Shown: positions 53,147-60,709, numbered from the stretch's first letter. The stretch is 64,000 nt of DNA from Paragorgia papillata (GCA_035771165.1 JAWNZC010000087.1:7467001-7531000); one strand, 5' to 3'. The notes: generated by a model not told the origin, from the letters alone. A program made the numbers and translations.

Positions 53147-53460
53147 CAGGGGGGTTTTGGCGAGAATTTTTAGACAATTTCTTCAAGGGGGGTTTTGGAG
53201 AGAATTTTTAGAGCCTTTCAAAAATTTTAGGTTTTGAAAAGATTTGGGGAAGGAATTACATAAGGTTTTGGGAAGAATTTTGGGAAGGTTTGGGGGAGAA
53301 TTTAATAAGGGGCTCATACATTGGTTTGTCCTTTTCAGGTCCGTATTTTTCTGTTCCTCTGTAGGTTATAAGTTTTTTAATAGCAAATCCAGCTTTTCTT
53401 ATTTGCTCCATTTATTAAAAATTGTAATTTTTCAAAGAAAATAAAATAAAAGAAAAGAGA

Positions 53461-53715
53461 ATGCCTAGAAGAAAATCCATTTGTTTTTTTCAAGTCAAAG
53501 AAACGTCTCGGTTTTTATGTAATTACGAAACCTGCCAATTTGAATCAAACTCAAAAACAGCACTAAGATTACATACAAAAGTTATCCATAAAGAAATACC
53601 GGGAATAATTTCATTGGAATGTGAAAAATGCCTAATAACCTTTAAAACAGAAAAGGAACTAAATACCCATTTAAAAACCCATATTAAAAGGATAGGATGT
53701 AACAAAGAATTTTAG
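53461..53715 (+). CDS. Small C2H2 zinc-finger protein
   Basis: An 84-residue protein starting at ATG (53461) after an A-rich leader. Two C2H2-type fingers are visible: Cys20...Cys25...His38...His43 (CNYETC, then LHTKVIH) and Cys53-x2-Cys56-x12-His69-x3-His73 (CEKC, then HLKTH). The second finger is canonical; the first has four residues between its cysteines. The N-terminus is basic (MPRRK). It is the outermost gene of the element and the only plus-strand gene before PolB, with which it converges. It is a candidate DNA- or RNA-binding regulator; the partner is unknown. Confidence 0.7.
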   Translation: MPRRKSICFFQVKETSRFLCNYETCQFESNSKTALRLHTKVIHKEIPGIISLECEKCLITFKTEKELNTHLKTHIKRIGCNKEF

Positions 53716-53717
53716 AA

Positions 53718-53748
53718 CCCCCCCCCCCCCCCCCAAAAAAAAAAAAAA
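53718..53748. repeat. C17-A14 homopolymer tract
   Basis: Seventeen C (53718-53734) directly followed by fourteen A (53735-53748), just after the zinc-finger stop codon. On the minus strand this is T14-G17, just beyond the PolB hairpin. A G17 run can form a quadruplex. The exact length may be uncertain because homopolymers are error prone. Confidence 0.85.
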
Positions 53749-53772
53749 TTTGTATTCTTTTTGAATACAAAT
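53748..53772. terminator. Hairpin between convergent zinc-finger and PolB genes
   Basis: Perfect 10-bp inverted repeat, ATTTGTATTC (53748-53757) and GAATACAAAT (53763-53772), with a TTTTT loop. It begins 12 nt beyond the PolB stop and 32 nt beyond the zinc-finger stop, so it could serve both 3' ends. The same kind of hairpin follows the other gene clusters. Confidence 0.6.
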
Positions 53773-53784
53773 CTTAAACTTAAT

Positions 53785-56700
53785 TTACCTAGTCCTATAG
53801 TGCCCTATCGCCAAGGTTGAAATCCCATCCTCTTCAATAACTCTCTTATCATCTTCTGCGTTAAGAAGAATCTTGTTCTGGTGGATGGTATAGACTTTAT
53901 GCTTATAGCTTCGGAAGGTGTTCATCCCTTTCATAAGATTTTCTCCAGAGTGCAAACATTTCTCATAATCCCCAAACCTAATTTCATCCTGAACAACTCT
54001 CTTCTTACCCCCCTTGCACTTCTTTACTTCTTCGCATTCCATTAACCCAGTTTCAGGATTTAACTTTTTTGCCATCTTGATAGCATACAGCTTGGCTCGA
54101 AGTCCAACAAACCCATTAATTTGTTTTGCTCCAGTCTCTGACTTCATCATTCCAGGAACTTTCTTGTTAGCTCCACACTCTATACCACTTGGATGGCTCT
54201 TAGGGAAGTTACTGGTGTCGAAGTGGGTTCGAACATCTCCAGAAATGTCCTTGAAGAAATCTTCTGTCTTAATCCCATAACAGAGGCTGTCCGTATCTGT
54301 AAACAACAGCTGAGCCTTAGGTCCATACTTTGGTTTGATATAACCATAGTGGAAATCATACATGGTAATCTTGCTCAAATCTAGGATGCTAGCCCCTGTG
54401 TAGATCGGCTTGTTAAGATTAACGTAAGTCTTCTTCATGTGGACAGCACCCAAGTTTTCATTGAAGATGTTAATACCATTATAATTTGGCTTTCTTGCTA
54501 GTTTCTCAAGCTGATCAGCCCAGGAGACGAGTCGGATGTCCACTCTGTTGCGAACATTCTCCATCGTCTTTCCAAAGACTGAGTTGTTCATAAGCTTGTA
54601 GAAGTCCTTCTCAAAGTCGTTGATAGCCTCTGTCCTCAACCTTGTGTTAAGGTCAATGAAGGGTTTCATCCAAGCCTTCTCCACAAACTTAATTCCTCTA
54701 TGGAGTTTTAGAATTTTTAACTTGTATTTCAAGCATTGTTTTAATGCTTGGTAGTGGATAGTGTACTTTTCCTTGTTGTTAAGGTTTGGAACCAGTTTTT
54801 TAACCCCATTGATCTCAAGTCTCTCAGCCGCGAAGGGGAGATCGTTGTGGAGATCATGGAGTTCCTTAGGATACTCCAAGTCTACTTCCAGTGTGCATCC
54901 TTCTCCTTCTGTTTCTAAAAACTCTTCCCAGTTTTCCAGCTCTTTTTCCGACATCCACTTAAATCCACCTATTGGAAGAGGTTTACTCATTGCATACCCA
55001 TATAGGTTGTTGGCATCCAAATATGGGATGAAGGAACTTTCCTGATCTGGTTCATATTCCACCATATACTTGTTGTTAGCATAGTAGTTTCGGTGAATAA
55101 TTGTTGAAATCCCACCACGGATATTGTTTTCGAAGAATAGATGCATGTCAGGGTCTGTCAATAGTTCCAACTCCTGACCCATCTTCTGTAAACCATTCCA
55201 AGCCAAACCAGGACTTGTGTAAGTCCACATCGGGTCAATCCCATAAGTTTGTTTGCTTGTCTTTCTGAAATTTTGAATTACATCCCCCAGAAGAACAACA
55301 TCCAGTTTGTTGTACAATTCTTGATAATTTCTCATTGTTTTACACCCAAAGGCTTTCCAAACATTTTGTGCATGGGCATAATCCTCGTTTGAAATATGGG
55401 TTTTATTTAGCTTTGAGTAGAAGTCCTTTTTGGCTGGTAGCTTTGGATAGTCTAACTTTTCCAAGGAATCCATGAAATCATAGGGAAATACTCCCTTCTT
55501 TTTTAACAGGTTTCTTGACTCTTCTGGATAGTTTTTAAACACTTTTTCTGTGTACACAAAAGCTGTTGAATCCAGGTTTTTAACGAGTGAATCCAGAGAA
55601 CTTGCCATGAATTTTAAGGAATCCAGGAATCTCATGTCAAAGCGAACCCACTTTACTTTTTGACTCCCATCAGGTAATCTCTTTTTATGAAAACCACCAT
55701 TCATCCACAACTTCTTACTAACACTTATGTACTCCTCGTCCGTCTTTGGAATACAAGTAATTGTACCTTTAATTTCTCCTAAACTTTTGATAAGATGATG
55801 CATATCATAATTCATACTATTATGGGCTATTATAGGAATATGTTTGGCGCTACTCATTGAATAATTACAGGTGTTATGAGCTGGTCCCCTATATTTTCCA
55901 TTAAGATGATCATGGTCTCTTACCCTGTCCTTCCCTAACTCTTTTCCACAAACATAGCAGTTTACAGCTGTTTTGAATTCTTTTTCTTGAGCCTCACTCA
56001 TAATAATTGGTTTCGGTGTTTTTAAGTAGTCTCTCCAGATTTCCTTAACCTCTATTTCTAAAGCTTCAACGAACATTTTCCCAATATTTTCATGCTCGTG
56101 TTTCTTGGTATAGCTTACAACTTTCCCTGGAAAGACAGTTGGATCCGAGCATATAACCTGGTAGCAGTAACCACTAGGAACATGTTTTTGGTATTTCTTG
56201 GTGAAACTCTTGTCTTCACTTTGTTCCACCGTATCCAATGGTTTTAGCAAACACTCAAAATCATATACAATGATGAAGGGAACATCCTGGGTTTTCTTGT
56301 AGTCCTTCTCACTCCACCCCATGGTATCATTCTTTCCTTTTGTAGGAAATATTTGAACCTGGGCATCATATTTTCGGCACAGCAACACATGCTCATCTCT
56401 GTTCTTTTCATATCGAAATGGGTTTGTGCAAAAGTGGCAGTAAAACTTTTTAGCTTTATGGTTGTCTTCTTGACTACCCCACAGTCTACTTCTGTCCTTA
56501 ATGGTAGCGTAATGGTTATTAAGCCAGAACAGGTCTACAAAATTTTGGTAATTAGCCCTACTTATTTGCATTTGAAATACCTTTTGTATCTCCCAATCAA
56601 AACTAAAGACATTAACATTCATCTTGTTCATCTTCTCGAATTTGGAAATGTCCTTAATTTTAAGAGGGAATTCCAACCCTTTGATGTTGTACCTTGCTAC

Positions 56701-56874
56701 CTGTTCTTTAACTTTTTTAGGAAGCTTCTCCAAATACTTTTGTTTTGGATTTTCTTTCAAGATCTCTGCTATCGCAACAGCATATAGGAAACACTTGTTA
56801 TCCTTGTTTTTTTGGATTAATGATGGCCTTTTTGTCTTGAATAACTTTTGGAAGAGGTTTGTAACCCTTACCAT
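53785..56874 (-). CDS. polB: Protein-primed family-B DNA polymerase, main part
   Basis: A 1029-residue open frame; it replicates the element using a terminal protein primer. Order of motifs: zinc-knuckle-like YCHFC...C (about 145-166); Exo I VYDFECL (Asp205, Glu207); an HNH/endonuclease-VII-like insert with CYVCG (306-310), DHDHLNGKYRG (320-330) and HNTC (333-336); Exo II IIAHNSMNYD (348-357); Exo III YNKLD (521-525); motif A YLDANNLYG (618-626); motif B KLMNNSVFGKT (760-770); motif C FTDTDSL (858-864); and KHKVYT near the end. All catalytic residues are present. The first 17 or so residues are an out-of-frame reading: the true N-terminus is the frame at 56798-57550, separated by a one-base difference in a run of seven T (56807-56813). 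Confidence 0.95.
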   Translation of the reverse strand: MVRVTNLFQKLFKTKRPSLIQKNKDNKCFLYAVAIAEILKENPKQKYLEKLPKKVKEQVARYNIKGLEFPLKIKDISKFEKMNKMNVNVFSFDWEIQKVFQMQISRANYQNFVDLFWLNNHYATIKDRSRLWGSQEDNHKAKKFYCHFCTNPFRYEKNRDEHVLLCRKYDAQVQIFPTKGKNDTMGWSEKDYKKTQDVPFIIVYDFECLLKPLDTVEQSEDKSFTKKYQKHVPSGYCYQVICSDPTVFPGKVVSYTKKHEHENIGKMFVEALEIEVKEIWRDYLKTPKPIIMSEAQEKEFKTAVNCYVCGKELGKDRVRDHDHLNGKYRGPAHNTCNYSMSSAKHIPIIAHNSMNYDMHHLIKSLGEIKGTITCIPKTDEEYISVSKKLWMNGGFHKKRLPDGSQKVKWVRFDMRFLDSLKFMASSLDSLVKNLDSTAFVYTEKVFKNYPEESRNLLKKKGVFPYDFMDSLEKLDYPKLPAKKDFYSKLNKTHISNEDYAHAQNVWKAFGCKTMRNYQELYNKLDVVLLGDVIQNFRKTSKQTYGIDPMWTYTSPGLAWNGLQKMGQELELLTDPDMHLFFENNIRGGISTIIHRNYYANNKYMVEYEPDQESSFIPYLDANNLYGYAMSKPLPIGGFKWMSEKELENWEEFLETEGEGCTLEVDLEYPKELHDLHNDLPFAAERLEINGVKKLVPNLNNKEKYTIHYQALKQCLKYKLKILKLHRGIKFVEKAWMKPFIDLNTRLRTEAINDFEKDFYKLMNNSVFGKTMENVRNRVDIRLVSWADQLEKLARKPNYNGINIFNENLGAVHMKKTYVNLNKPIYTGASILDLSKITMYDFHYGYIKPKYGPKAQLLFTDTDSLCYGIKTEDFFKDISGDVRTHFDTSNFPKSHPSGIECGANKKVPGMMKSETGAKQINGFVGLRAKLYAIKMAKKLNPETGLMECEEVKKCKGGKKRVVQDEIRFGDYEKCLHSGENLMKGMNTFRSYKHKVYTIHQNKILLNAEDDKRVIEEDGISTLAIGHYRTR

Positions 56875-57550
56875 TTAAAGGTCTATATTTTGATATTGAA
56901 ATATGAAGGCTTACCACAGATCTTATTGACCATCCAGATCCCTTCTTTTGGTGGGCTGCTAAATTTTCAAGCATCTCTTTTTTCATCATTTCATAATGTT
57001 TTCTAACATCTTCCTCTGTTGTCATTGCTTCCATATGGCAGGTGAAGTAGAATTCTTCAACATCTTCCCATCCAGCTTTGTAATCATACTTTACAAGCTT
57101 ACACACCAGGGTTGGTTTTACTTTCTTAGAGTTTTCAACACTGTTAATTAAATCCTCAACAGTTTGTGTTGTTTTCTCTAAGAATAAAGTAGGATCTTTA
57201 AAACCCTGTCCAGAAATTTCGTACAGAGCTGCTTTTCCATTAGCGAAATCTTTAATAAGTTTTGGCTCTGTTTTCCTAAGCTTTTTAAACTCCTTCTCTG
57301 CTTTCCTTGCCTCTTTCCTGGCAGCCCGTTCTACTTTTCTTGCCTCTATCCTAGCAACCTGTTCCTGTTTCCTTTCCTCTTTCCTTGCAACCCGTTCTGC
57401 TTTCCTAGCTTCCCTAAACTTTTTTTCCTCTTGAAGTTTGACAAGCCTTTCTGGTTTAAATGGTTGCATCTTTCGATCTCTCTCACGTTGCCGTTGTTTT
57501 CTAAGACGGGCATTTTCCCGTTTTTTTAAAAGTTTTGCGTCTGTTTCCAT
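56798..57550 (-). CDS. polB: PolB N-terminal part (frame-broken from the main frame)
   Basis: A 250-residue open frame starting at ATG 57550. Residues 1-100 are very basic and rich in Arg/Lys/Glu/Ala with repeated ARKxER-type words, probably one long charged helix. Residues 105-240 hold the domain usually found at the N-terminus of invertebrate Polinton polymerases: GSGWSIRS, KYRPLNGKGYKPLP and KKAIIN. In relatives KKAIIN runs directly into the NKDNKCF segment found in the main PolB frame. Here the run of seven A on the coding strand would need to be read +1 (or be one base shorter) to join them. A sequencing error or true mutation is most likely; no recognised +1 signal is seen. Confidence 0.85.
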   Translation of the reverse strand: METDAKLLKKRENARLRKQRQRERDRKMQPFKPERLVKLQEEKKFREARKAERVARKEERKQEQVARIEARKVERAARKEARKAEKEFKKLRKTEPKLIKDFANGKAALYEISGQGFKDPTLFLEKTTQTVEDLINSVENSKKVKPTLVCKLVKYDYKAGWEDVEEFYFTCHMEAMTTEEDVRKHYEMMKKEMLENLAAHQKKGSGWSIRSVVSLHISISKYRPLNGKGYKPLPKVIQDKKAIINPKKQG

Positions 57551-57669
57551 TTATTATAGTAAAAAATTTAAAAAAAAAATATTAATAAAGGAACCAAACA
57601 ACCATTATACTTCCTTTTTTAAAATTTCATAACATATCTAAAATATCCTGTTGAAGTTAAGCCTTTTAA

Positions 57670-57697
57670 AATTTCCTATAAAATTTTATAGGAAATT
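57670..57697. terminator. 28-nt perfect palindrome
   Basis: Fourteen-base arms with no loop, reading TTTCCTATAAAA and its complement, with the centre between 57683 and 57684. It lies 134 nt downstream of the minus-strand gene ending at 57831 and is the only strong inverted repeat in this intergenic region. By analogy with the other hairpins it may mark the 3' end of the 58572-57831 transcript. Confidence 0.5.
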
Positions 57698-57721
57698 AAA
57701 GTTTTACCGAAAAGAAAAACA

Positions 57722-57805
57722 AGGTTAAGAACTAAGGCGGAGTCCGAATTTGAAAAGGATTTCTACAAGTTAATGAACAACTCAGTCTTTGAAACTATGG
57801 AGAAT
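57722..57805 (+). pseudogene. Inverted fragment of a second polB (motif B region)
   Basis: Read on the plus strand, these 28 codons give RLRT, FEKDFYKLMNNSVF and TMEN, which is the motif B region of PolB. The working polB is on the minus strand (matching stretch 54556-54642), so this piece is inverted relative to it. Counting by hand, 67 of 84 bases agree, many differences are synonymous, and one codon of the Gly-Lys pair is lost. That pattern suggests descent from a related functional polB and not a recent copy of this one. There is no start, no flanking polB sequence and no long open frame. Confidence 0.85.
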
Positions 57806-57830
57806 GAATTTTTTTGGTTTTTTCTCTTTA

Positions 57831-58238
57831 TTATATACTCCTACTAACAGTTTGTAATTTTTCATTGTAAAGAATGGGTGTTCCTTTCCTTATGTAATAT
57901 GGAATACAACTAGGGTTTTTGTTTAAACAGGATGCTGCTTTGTAAATACTAGGGAATTTTGTTTGGTTTCCTTCCGAATCTGTAAATGTTATTTCAACAG
58001 GGTTTTTAATTTGCTCTCTGTTACATCTGTCAAATGTATAATTTTTAACCAGAGGAATATCAAGACTTTCACAGAGTGTTTTTAGGTCCATTTTGTAAAC
58101 CCCCTTTATCCCAATTTTTTTAGCTAGGGTTCGTAACTCTGATCTTGGATGGCTACAAATAGGATTTTCCTCGCGAATTTTTTTTAATTTTTCACCAAAT
58201 TTTCTTCTTTCATCCATTCTTACTTTTAACATTTCCAT
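57831..58238 (-). CDS. Small DNA-binding protein with SAP-like and NUMOD1-like segments
   Basis: A 135-residue protein starting at ATG 58238. The N-terminus is basic and helical. Residues about 34-62 (ELRTLAKKIGIKGVYKMDLK) look like a SAP/HeH or Rho-N type helix-extended-helix DNA-binding motif. Residues about 81-130 (VEITFTDSEGNQTKFPSI, then AASCLNKNPSCIPYYIRKG) resemble the NUMOD1-type helix-turn-helix found next to homing nucleases. No nuclease catalytic motif is present. It sits 7 nt after the preceding minus-strand gene and is probably co-transcribed with it. It could be a packaging or transcription factor; the fold calls are by eye. Confidence 0.6.
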   Translation of the reverse strand: MEMLKVRMDERRKFGEKLKKIREENPICSHPRSELRTLAKKIGIKGVYKMDLKTLCESLDIPLVKNYTFDRCNREQIKNPVEITFTDSEGNQTKFPSIYKAASCLNKNPSCIPYYIRKGTPILYNEKLQTVSRSI

Positions 58239-58245
58239 TGTTTTA

Positions 58246-58572
58246 TTATATGGGCTTATGGTCTAAAGGTTGTTCCAAAGGAGAGTCTAAAGGTTGTTCC
58301 AAAGGAGAGTCTAAAGGAGGGTCTAAAGGTTTTTCCAAAGAATTTTCCAAACATTTTTTTAAAGGTTTTTCCAAAGAATTTTCCGAAGAATTTTCCGAAG
58401 AAGGAACACAAGAATAATTTTTTACTATTTTGTTTGTCCACCCTATTTGAATATTCCCATCCATTGTTAGATCTTCCTTTCCAAAACTTATTCCAAACTG
58501 GAATCCCTTTCTTAGGGTATGGTTTTTGTTAAATTTTTCTTTTGGTCTTGTGCTACTTTTAGAGTTTCCCAT
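58246..58572 (-). CDS. Candidate N-myristoylated tetrapeptide-repeat protein
   Basis: An open frame with two nearby ATGs: 58587 (MLKNKMGNSK) and 58572 (MGNSKSS). The second gives a textbook N-myristoylation start (Gly2, Ser6, then Lys/Arg) and is preferred, giving 108 residues. Residues about 10-55 are a basic segment with no recognised fold. The C-terminal half is a 12-bp tandem repeat, encoding tetrapeptides such as SSEN, SLEK, PLDS and PLEQ, running to the end. Myristoylated proteins are frequent among viral membrane-associated proteins; a role in assembly or membrane binding is inference. A TATA-like box lies upstream at 58609-58618. Confidence 0.6.
   Translation of the reverse strand: MGNSKSSTRPKEKFNKNHTLRKGFQFGISFGKEDLTMDGNIQIGWTNKIVKNYSCVPSSENSSENSLEKPLKKCLENSLEKPLDPPLDSPLEQPLDSPLEQPLDHKPI
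58262..58401 (-). repeat. 12-bp tandem repeat inside the myristoylated-protein gene
   Basis: About eleven 12-mers of two related forms, GGTTGTTCCAAA / GGAGAGTCTAAA and GAATTTTCCGAA (plus-strand reading). Because 12 is a multiple of 3 the frame is kept, and the repeat encodes degenerate tetrapeptides. The CCGAAGAATTTT form matches the minisatellite in the terminal region (53099-53146). Confidence 0.8.
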
Positions 58573-58587
58573 TTTATTTTTTAACAT

Positions 58588-58754
58588 ATAAGGTGTCTCT
58601 GTGGGTAACCTTTATATGTAACCATAGTGCTGTTTCTGTTTTTACTTTGTATTTGCAAAGACCACATGAAATACTATTAGTTAAGATCATTCTTTTATTT
58701 TATTTTCCTAATCTTTTTTTGGATTAGGAAACCAAAAATTTAAGCAATAACAAC
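58588..58754 (-). promoter_or_regulatory. Intergenic region: hairpin and TATA-like box
   Basis: Between the single-pass membrane gene and the repeat-protein gene, both on the minus strand. On that strand it reads hairpin (58731-58704), then a gap, then GGTTAC-ATATAAA-GGTTAC (58609-58623 region), in which a TATA-like ATATAAA is framed by two direct GGTTAC copies, 37 nt before the 58572 ATG. The layout is that of an upstream terminator followed by a downstream promoter. Confidence 0.45.
58704..58731. terminator. Hairpin after the integrase-to-membrane-protein cluster
   Basis: Perfect 10-bp arms, TTTCCTAATC (58704-58713) and GATTAGGAAA (58722-58731), with an 8-nt loop. It begins 23 nt past the stop of the minus-strand gene at 58755. 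It is a candidate 3'-end signal for the minus-strand cluster that starts with the integrase. Confidence 0.6.
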
Positions 58755-59315
58755 TCAACTGTTATTGGAATTAGAAGAATTGCTACTATTGTTGCTTGTG
58801 TTAGGATCCTGATCATTTTGTACTTTGTCATTTTTATTTGATGGTTTTTCCACTTCGGCTTCGCTAACTTCGTTGACACTTCGTGGAACGCTTTGCTCAT
58901 CTCCACCTTTACCCCAAACATGTTTGACTACTATTATTCCCCCACATAACAACCCAATCATTGGAATATAGGGCGAAATTTTTGACACCAGGGATTTAAC
59001 ATCATCGCAAAATAATTTGTTTGTTGATAATTCTTTATCCAGTTTCCCATCATCTTTTATCAAATCTAGCTGTTCCATTAACACTGAAAATTTATTAATG
59101 AGGGTTTCTGTTAAGACACTGTTAACTTTGTCCTGTTGTTCCCTATCGTAATTAAACTTAATTTTTTTTAGTGCTGTTAATGAGGCTTTTTTAAGATATG
59201 GTTCCGAATATTTAATTTTTTTTTCGGAAGAAAGCCGGATAAGCTTTTCCCTAAGGTTTAAATTTAGCGGATCTTTAAATGGTTCTTCCTGAAGGTTTTC
59301 ATTTTGATTGTCCAT
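58755..59315 (-). CDS. Single-pass membrane protein, unknown function
   Basis: A 186-residue protein starting at ATG 59315, two bases after the stop of the upstream gene. Residues 1-110 are charged and helical (many Lys/Glu/Leu). Residues about 113-131 (ISPYIPMIGLLCGGIIVV) form one Gly-containing transmembrane helix. After it comes a Gly/Lys turn and an acidic, then Asn/Ser-rich tail (NNSSNSSNSNNS). There is no signal peptide. Its location between the hydrophobic virion-like protein and the hairpin suggests a structural or entry/exit membrane role, but I do not recognise the family. Codons in the tail contain several CGAAG words also seen at 61778-61797. Confidence 0.65.
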   Translation of the reverse strand: MDNQNENLQEEPFKDPLNLNLREKLIRLSSEKKIKYSEPYLKKASLTALKKIKFNYDREQQDKVNSVLTETLINKFSVLMEQLDLIKDDGKLDKELSTNKLFCDDVKSLVSKISPYIPMIGLLCGGIIVVKHVWGKGGDEQSVPRSVNEVSEAEVEKPSNKNDKVQNDQDPNTSNNSSNSSNSNNS

Positions 59316-59317
59316 CT

Positions 59318-60709
59318 TTATTTGTATCTTTCTTTATATTCTTTGTAAACAATATAGGTAAGTCCTATAGCAAGAACCCACAAATTCTTTGCCAACCATG
59401 CTAGTCCTTTTGCCCCCCAAGATAGTGCAGTTGCAAGTATGCTTAAAATTGGGCCCAATATAGGTAAAGCTGCTTTTCCAAGTTTTGCAAGAGCCTTTCC
59501 TAATGCCCCTGTTGCCTTTGCAGCTGTTGCTACTCCTTTAGATCCAGCTAAAACAACAGTTGTTATAATTCCAGCGATACTAATAGCTATTGCAGCTGAA
59601 ACACCCATGTTTTCTTTTGCCCATTCTTTAAACCTTTCAAATCTGGTTAGGATATGATCTCTAAGCAAACCTTTAACAAAGCTAGTTTTTGGAGCTATGT
59701 TTGATTGCAATCTAAGTTCTTCAGCCCTCAGTTCGCACACAACCTCAACCTCCCTAAACTTTCTTCTTTTTACTGGATCTTTTTCTTTGTCTGCAAGGTC
59801 TTTCCAAAACTTTCGGTTAATATCAACAGCTATCAAATCTTTTGAATTAATGGTTCCACCAAGATTTCGAAGAGCACCATCACCAGCAGCTTCATCAATT
59901 TCTCCATCATCATTTGCTTCAATGTTATCCATCCCTATTTGTGCTTCATCAGCCAGCTGTTCGGCAACATTTTCTACAATGTTGTTAATAACTTCTGGTT
60001 CAATATGTTTTGGAATGAGTACTGTTGCTGCTTCATCGTCTGGCTGATCATCAACACCTTCAACAATATTTTTAATATCAAATTCCTGGGCTTTTTTTCC
60101 TAATGCCAATTCTACCAAATAGCCAGGTGTTGTTTTGTGTTCGTCCCTTGCTTTCATATATGTTTCAACAAAGTATCTAGCATTCTCTACACCTGTTTTA
60201 GGATTTAGTATAAATTTTGAGCGGTTGGAGTTCAAAACTAGAACCCTTTCACCGTTAAAAATAAGTCCTACTGGTTCATTTGTTTTCCTGTTAACAACTA
60301 TTTCACTTTTTCTTAGTAGTTTTTCACTTTCTTTTCCTTCCCCCAAATTAAAACTTGCACCTAGTTCATCATTAAAAAATTTCTTTGAATTTTTCCATAC
60401 TTCTTTTTCCCTGTAGGCATATGTTTTTTTAATAAATTGGGAAAGCCTTTCCTCAAATTCCTCATCTGTTTCTTTTTTTGGTCTTTCTGTTTCCTTTATC
60501 AGTTTTCTTGCCAGCTCTTTGGGGTCATCATACAAATTATCATAGTCTAAAATCTCACCAAGGGCATTCAAAGACTTTTGAAAATCCTCATATTTCCCAT
60601 CTGCATCTGTGAATGATGTTTCTGCAATACCATCGTAACCGCTTTTTTCATATTGGTTTATGTATTTCATTTCATAACTTTGTGTGGAGGGTTCTCCAAA
60701 TTCATCCAT
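59318..60709 (-). CDS. Large protein with hydrophobic Gly/Ala-rich C-terminus
   Basis: A 463-residue protein from ATG 60709. Residues 1-365 are soluble, charged and partly acidic (an Asp/Glu/Ala-rich linker at about 210-275). Residues 368-460 are strikingly hydrophobic: helix 1 about 368-389 (MGVSAAIAISIAGIITTVVL), an amphipathic Ala/Gly/Lys helix about 390-412, helix 2 about 414-430, helix 3 about 438-457, ending in a basic YKEYKERYK. Proteins with this kind of C-terminus recur in Polintons of cnidarians and other invertebrates (from memory, not checked). They have been compared with membrane-active virion proteins. Its start overlaps the shifted integrase frame by 8 nt. Function is inferred only. 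Confidence 0.7.
   Translation of the reverse strand: MDEFGEPSTQSYEMKYINQYEKSGYDGIAETSFTDADGKYEDFQKSLNALGEILDYDNLYDDPKELARKLIKETERPKKETDEEFEERLSQFIKKTYAYREKEVWKNSKKFFNDELGASFNLGEGKESEKLLRKSEIVVNRKTNEPVGLIFNGERVLVLNSNRSKFILNPKTGVENARYFVETYMKARDEHKTTPGYLVELALGKKAQEFDIKNIVEGVDDQPDDEAATVLIPKHIEPEVINNIVENVAEQLADEAQIGMDNIEANDDGEIDEAAGDGALRNLGGTINSKDLIAVDINRKFWKDLADKEKDPVKRRKFREVEVVCELRAEELRLQSNIAPKTSFVKGLLRDHILTRFERFKEWAKENMGVSAAIAISIAGIITTVVLAGSKGVATAAKATGALGKALAKLGKAALPILGPILSILATALSWGAKGLAWLAKNLWVLAIGLTYIVYKEYKERYK

Larger units (their letters stand above)
52930..53460 (+). repeat. Polinton left terminal region (likely terminal inverted repeat)
   Basis: Non-coding end of the element before its first gene. 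It contains, in order: the AG terminus, a YY1-like site (52970-52981), a small inverted repeat (GCCAAGC at 53003-53009 and GCTTGGC at 53022-53028), a GGCAAA x4 repeat, a 12-bp minisatellite, and then G-rich sequence with repeated GGGTTTTGG/GAGAATTTTT-like words to about 53310. A long terminal inverted repeat is expected for this class, but the partner end is not in the window, so its extent cannot be measured. The open frame at 52974-53237 is low complexity and is not called as a gene. Confidence 0.6.
57551..57830. other. Intergenic region with A/T-rich leader, palindrome and polB relic
   Basis: Between the ATG of the PolB N-part and the end of the SAP/NUMOD-like gene. The PolB-side half is A/T-rich and may hold the PolB promoter (AGTATAATGG on the minus strand near 57610). 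The other half holds a 28-nt palindrome and a relic of a second polB, listed separately. Confidence 0.5.

Noticed and set aside
52974..53237. 87-residue open frame in the Polinton terminus (RRFF repeats)
   Set aside because: It is a translation of the GGCAAA and 12-bp minisatellites. Its ATG is part of the YY1-like motif, and there is no domain.
53244..53444. 66-residue open frame before the zinc-finger gene
   Set aside because: It starts with TTG, is of low complexity, and shows no recognisable features; more likely leader sequence.
54014..56787. Several plus-strand open frames across polB
   Set aside because: They are antisense shadows of the conserved PolB coding sequence.
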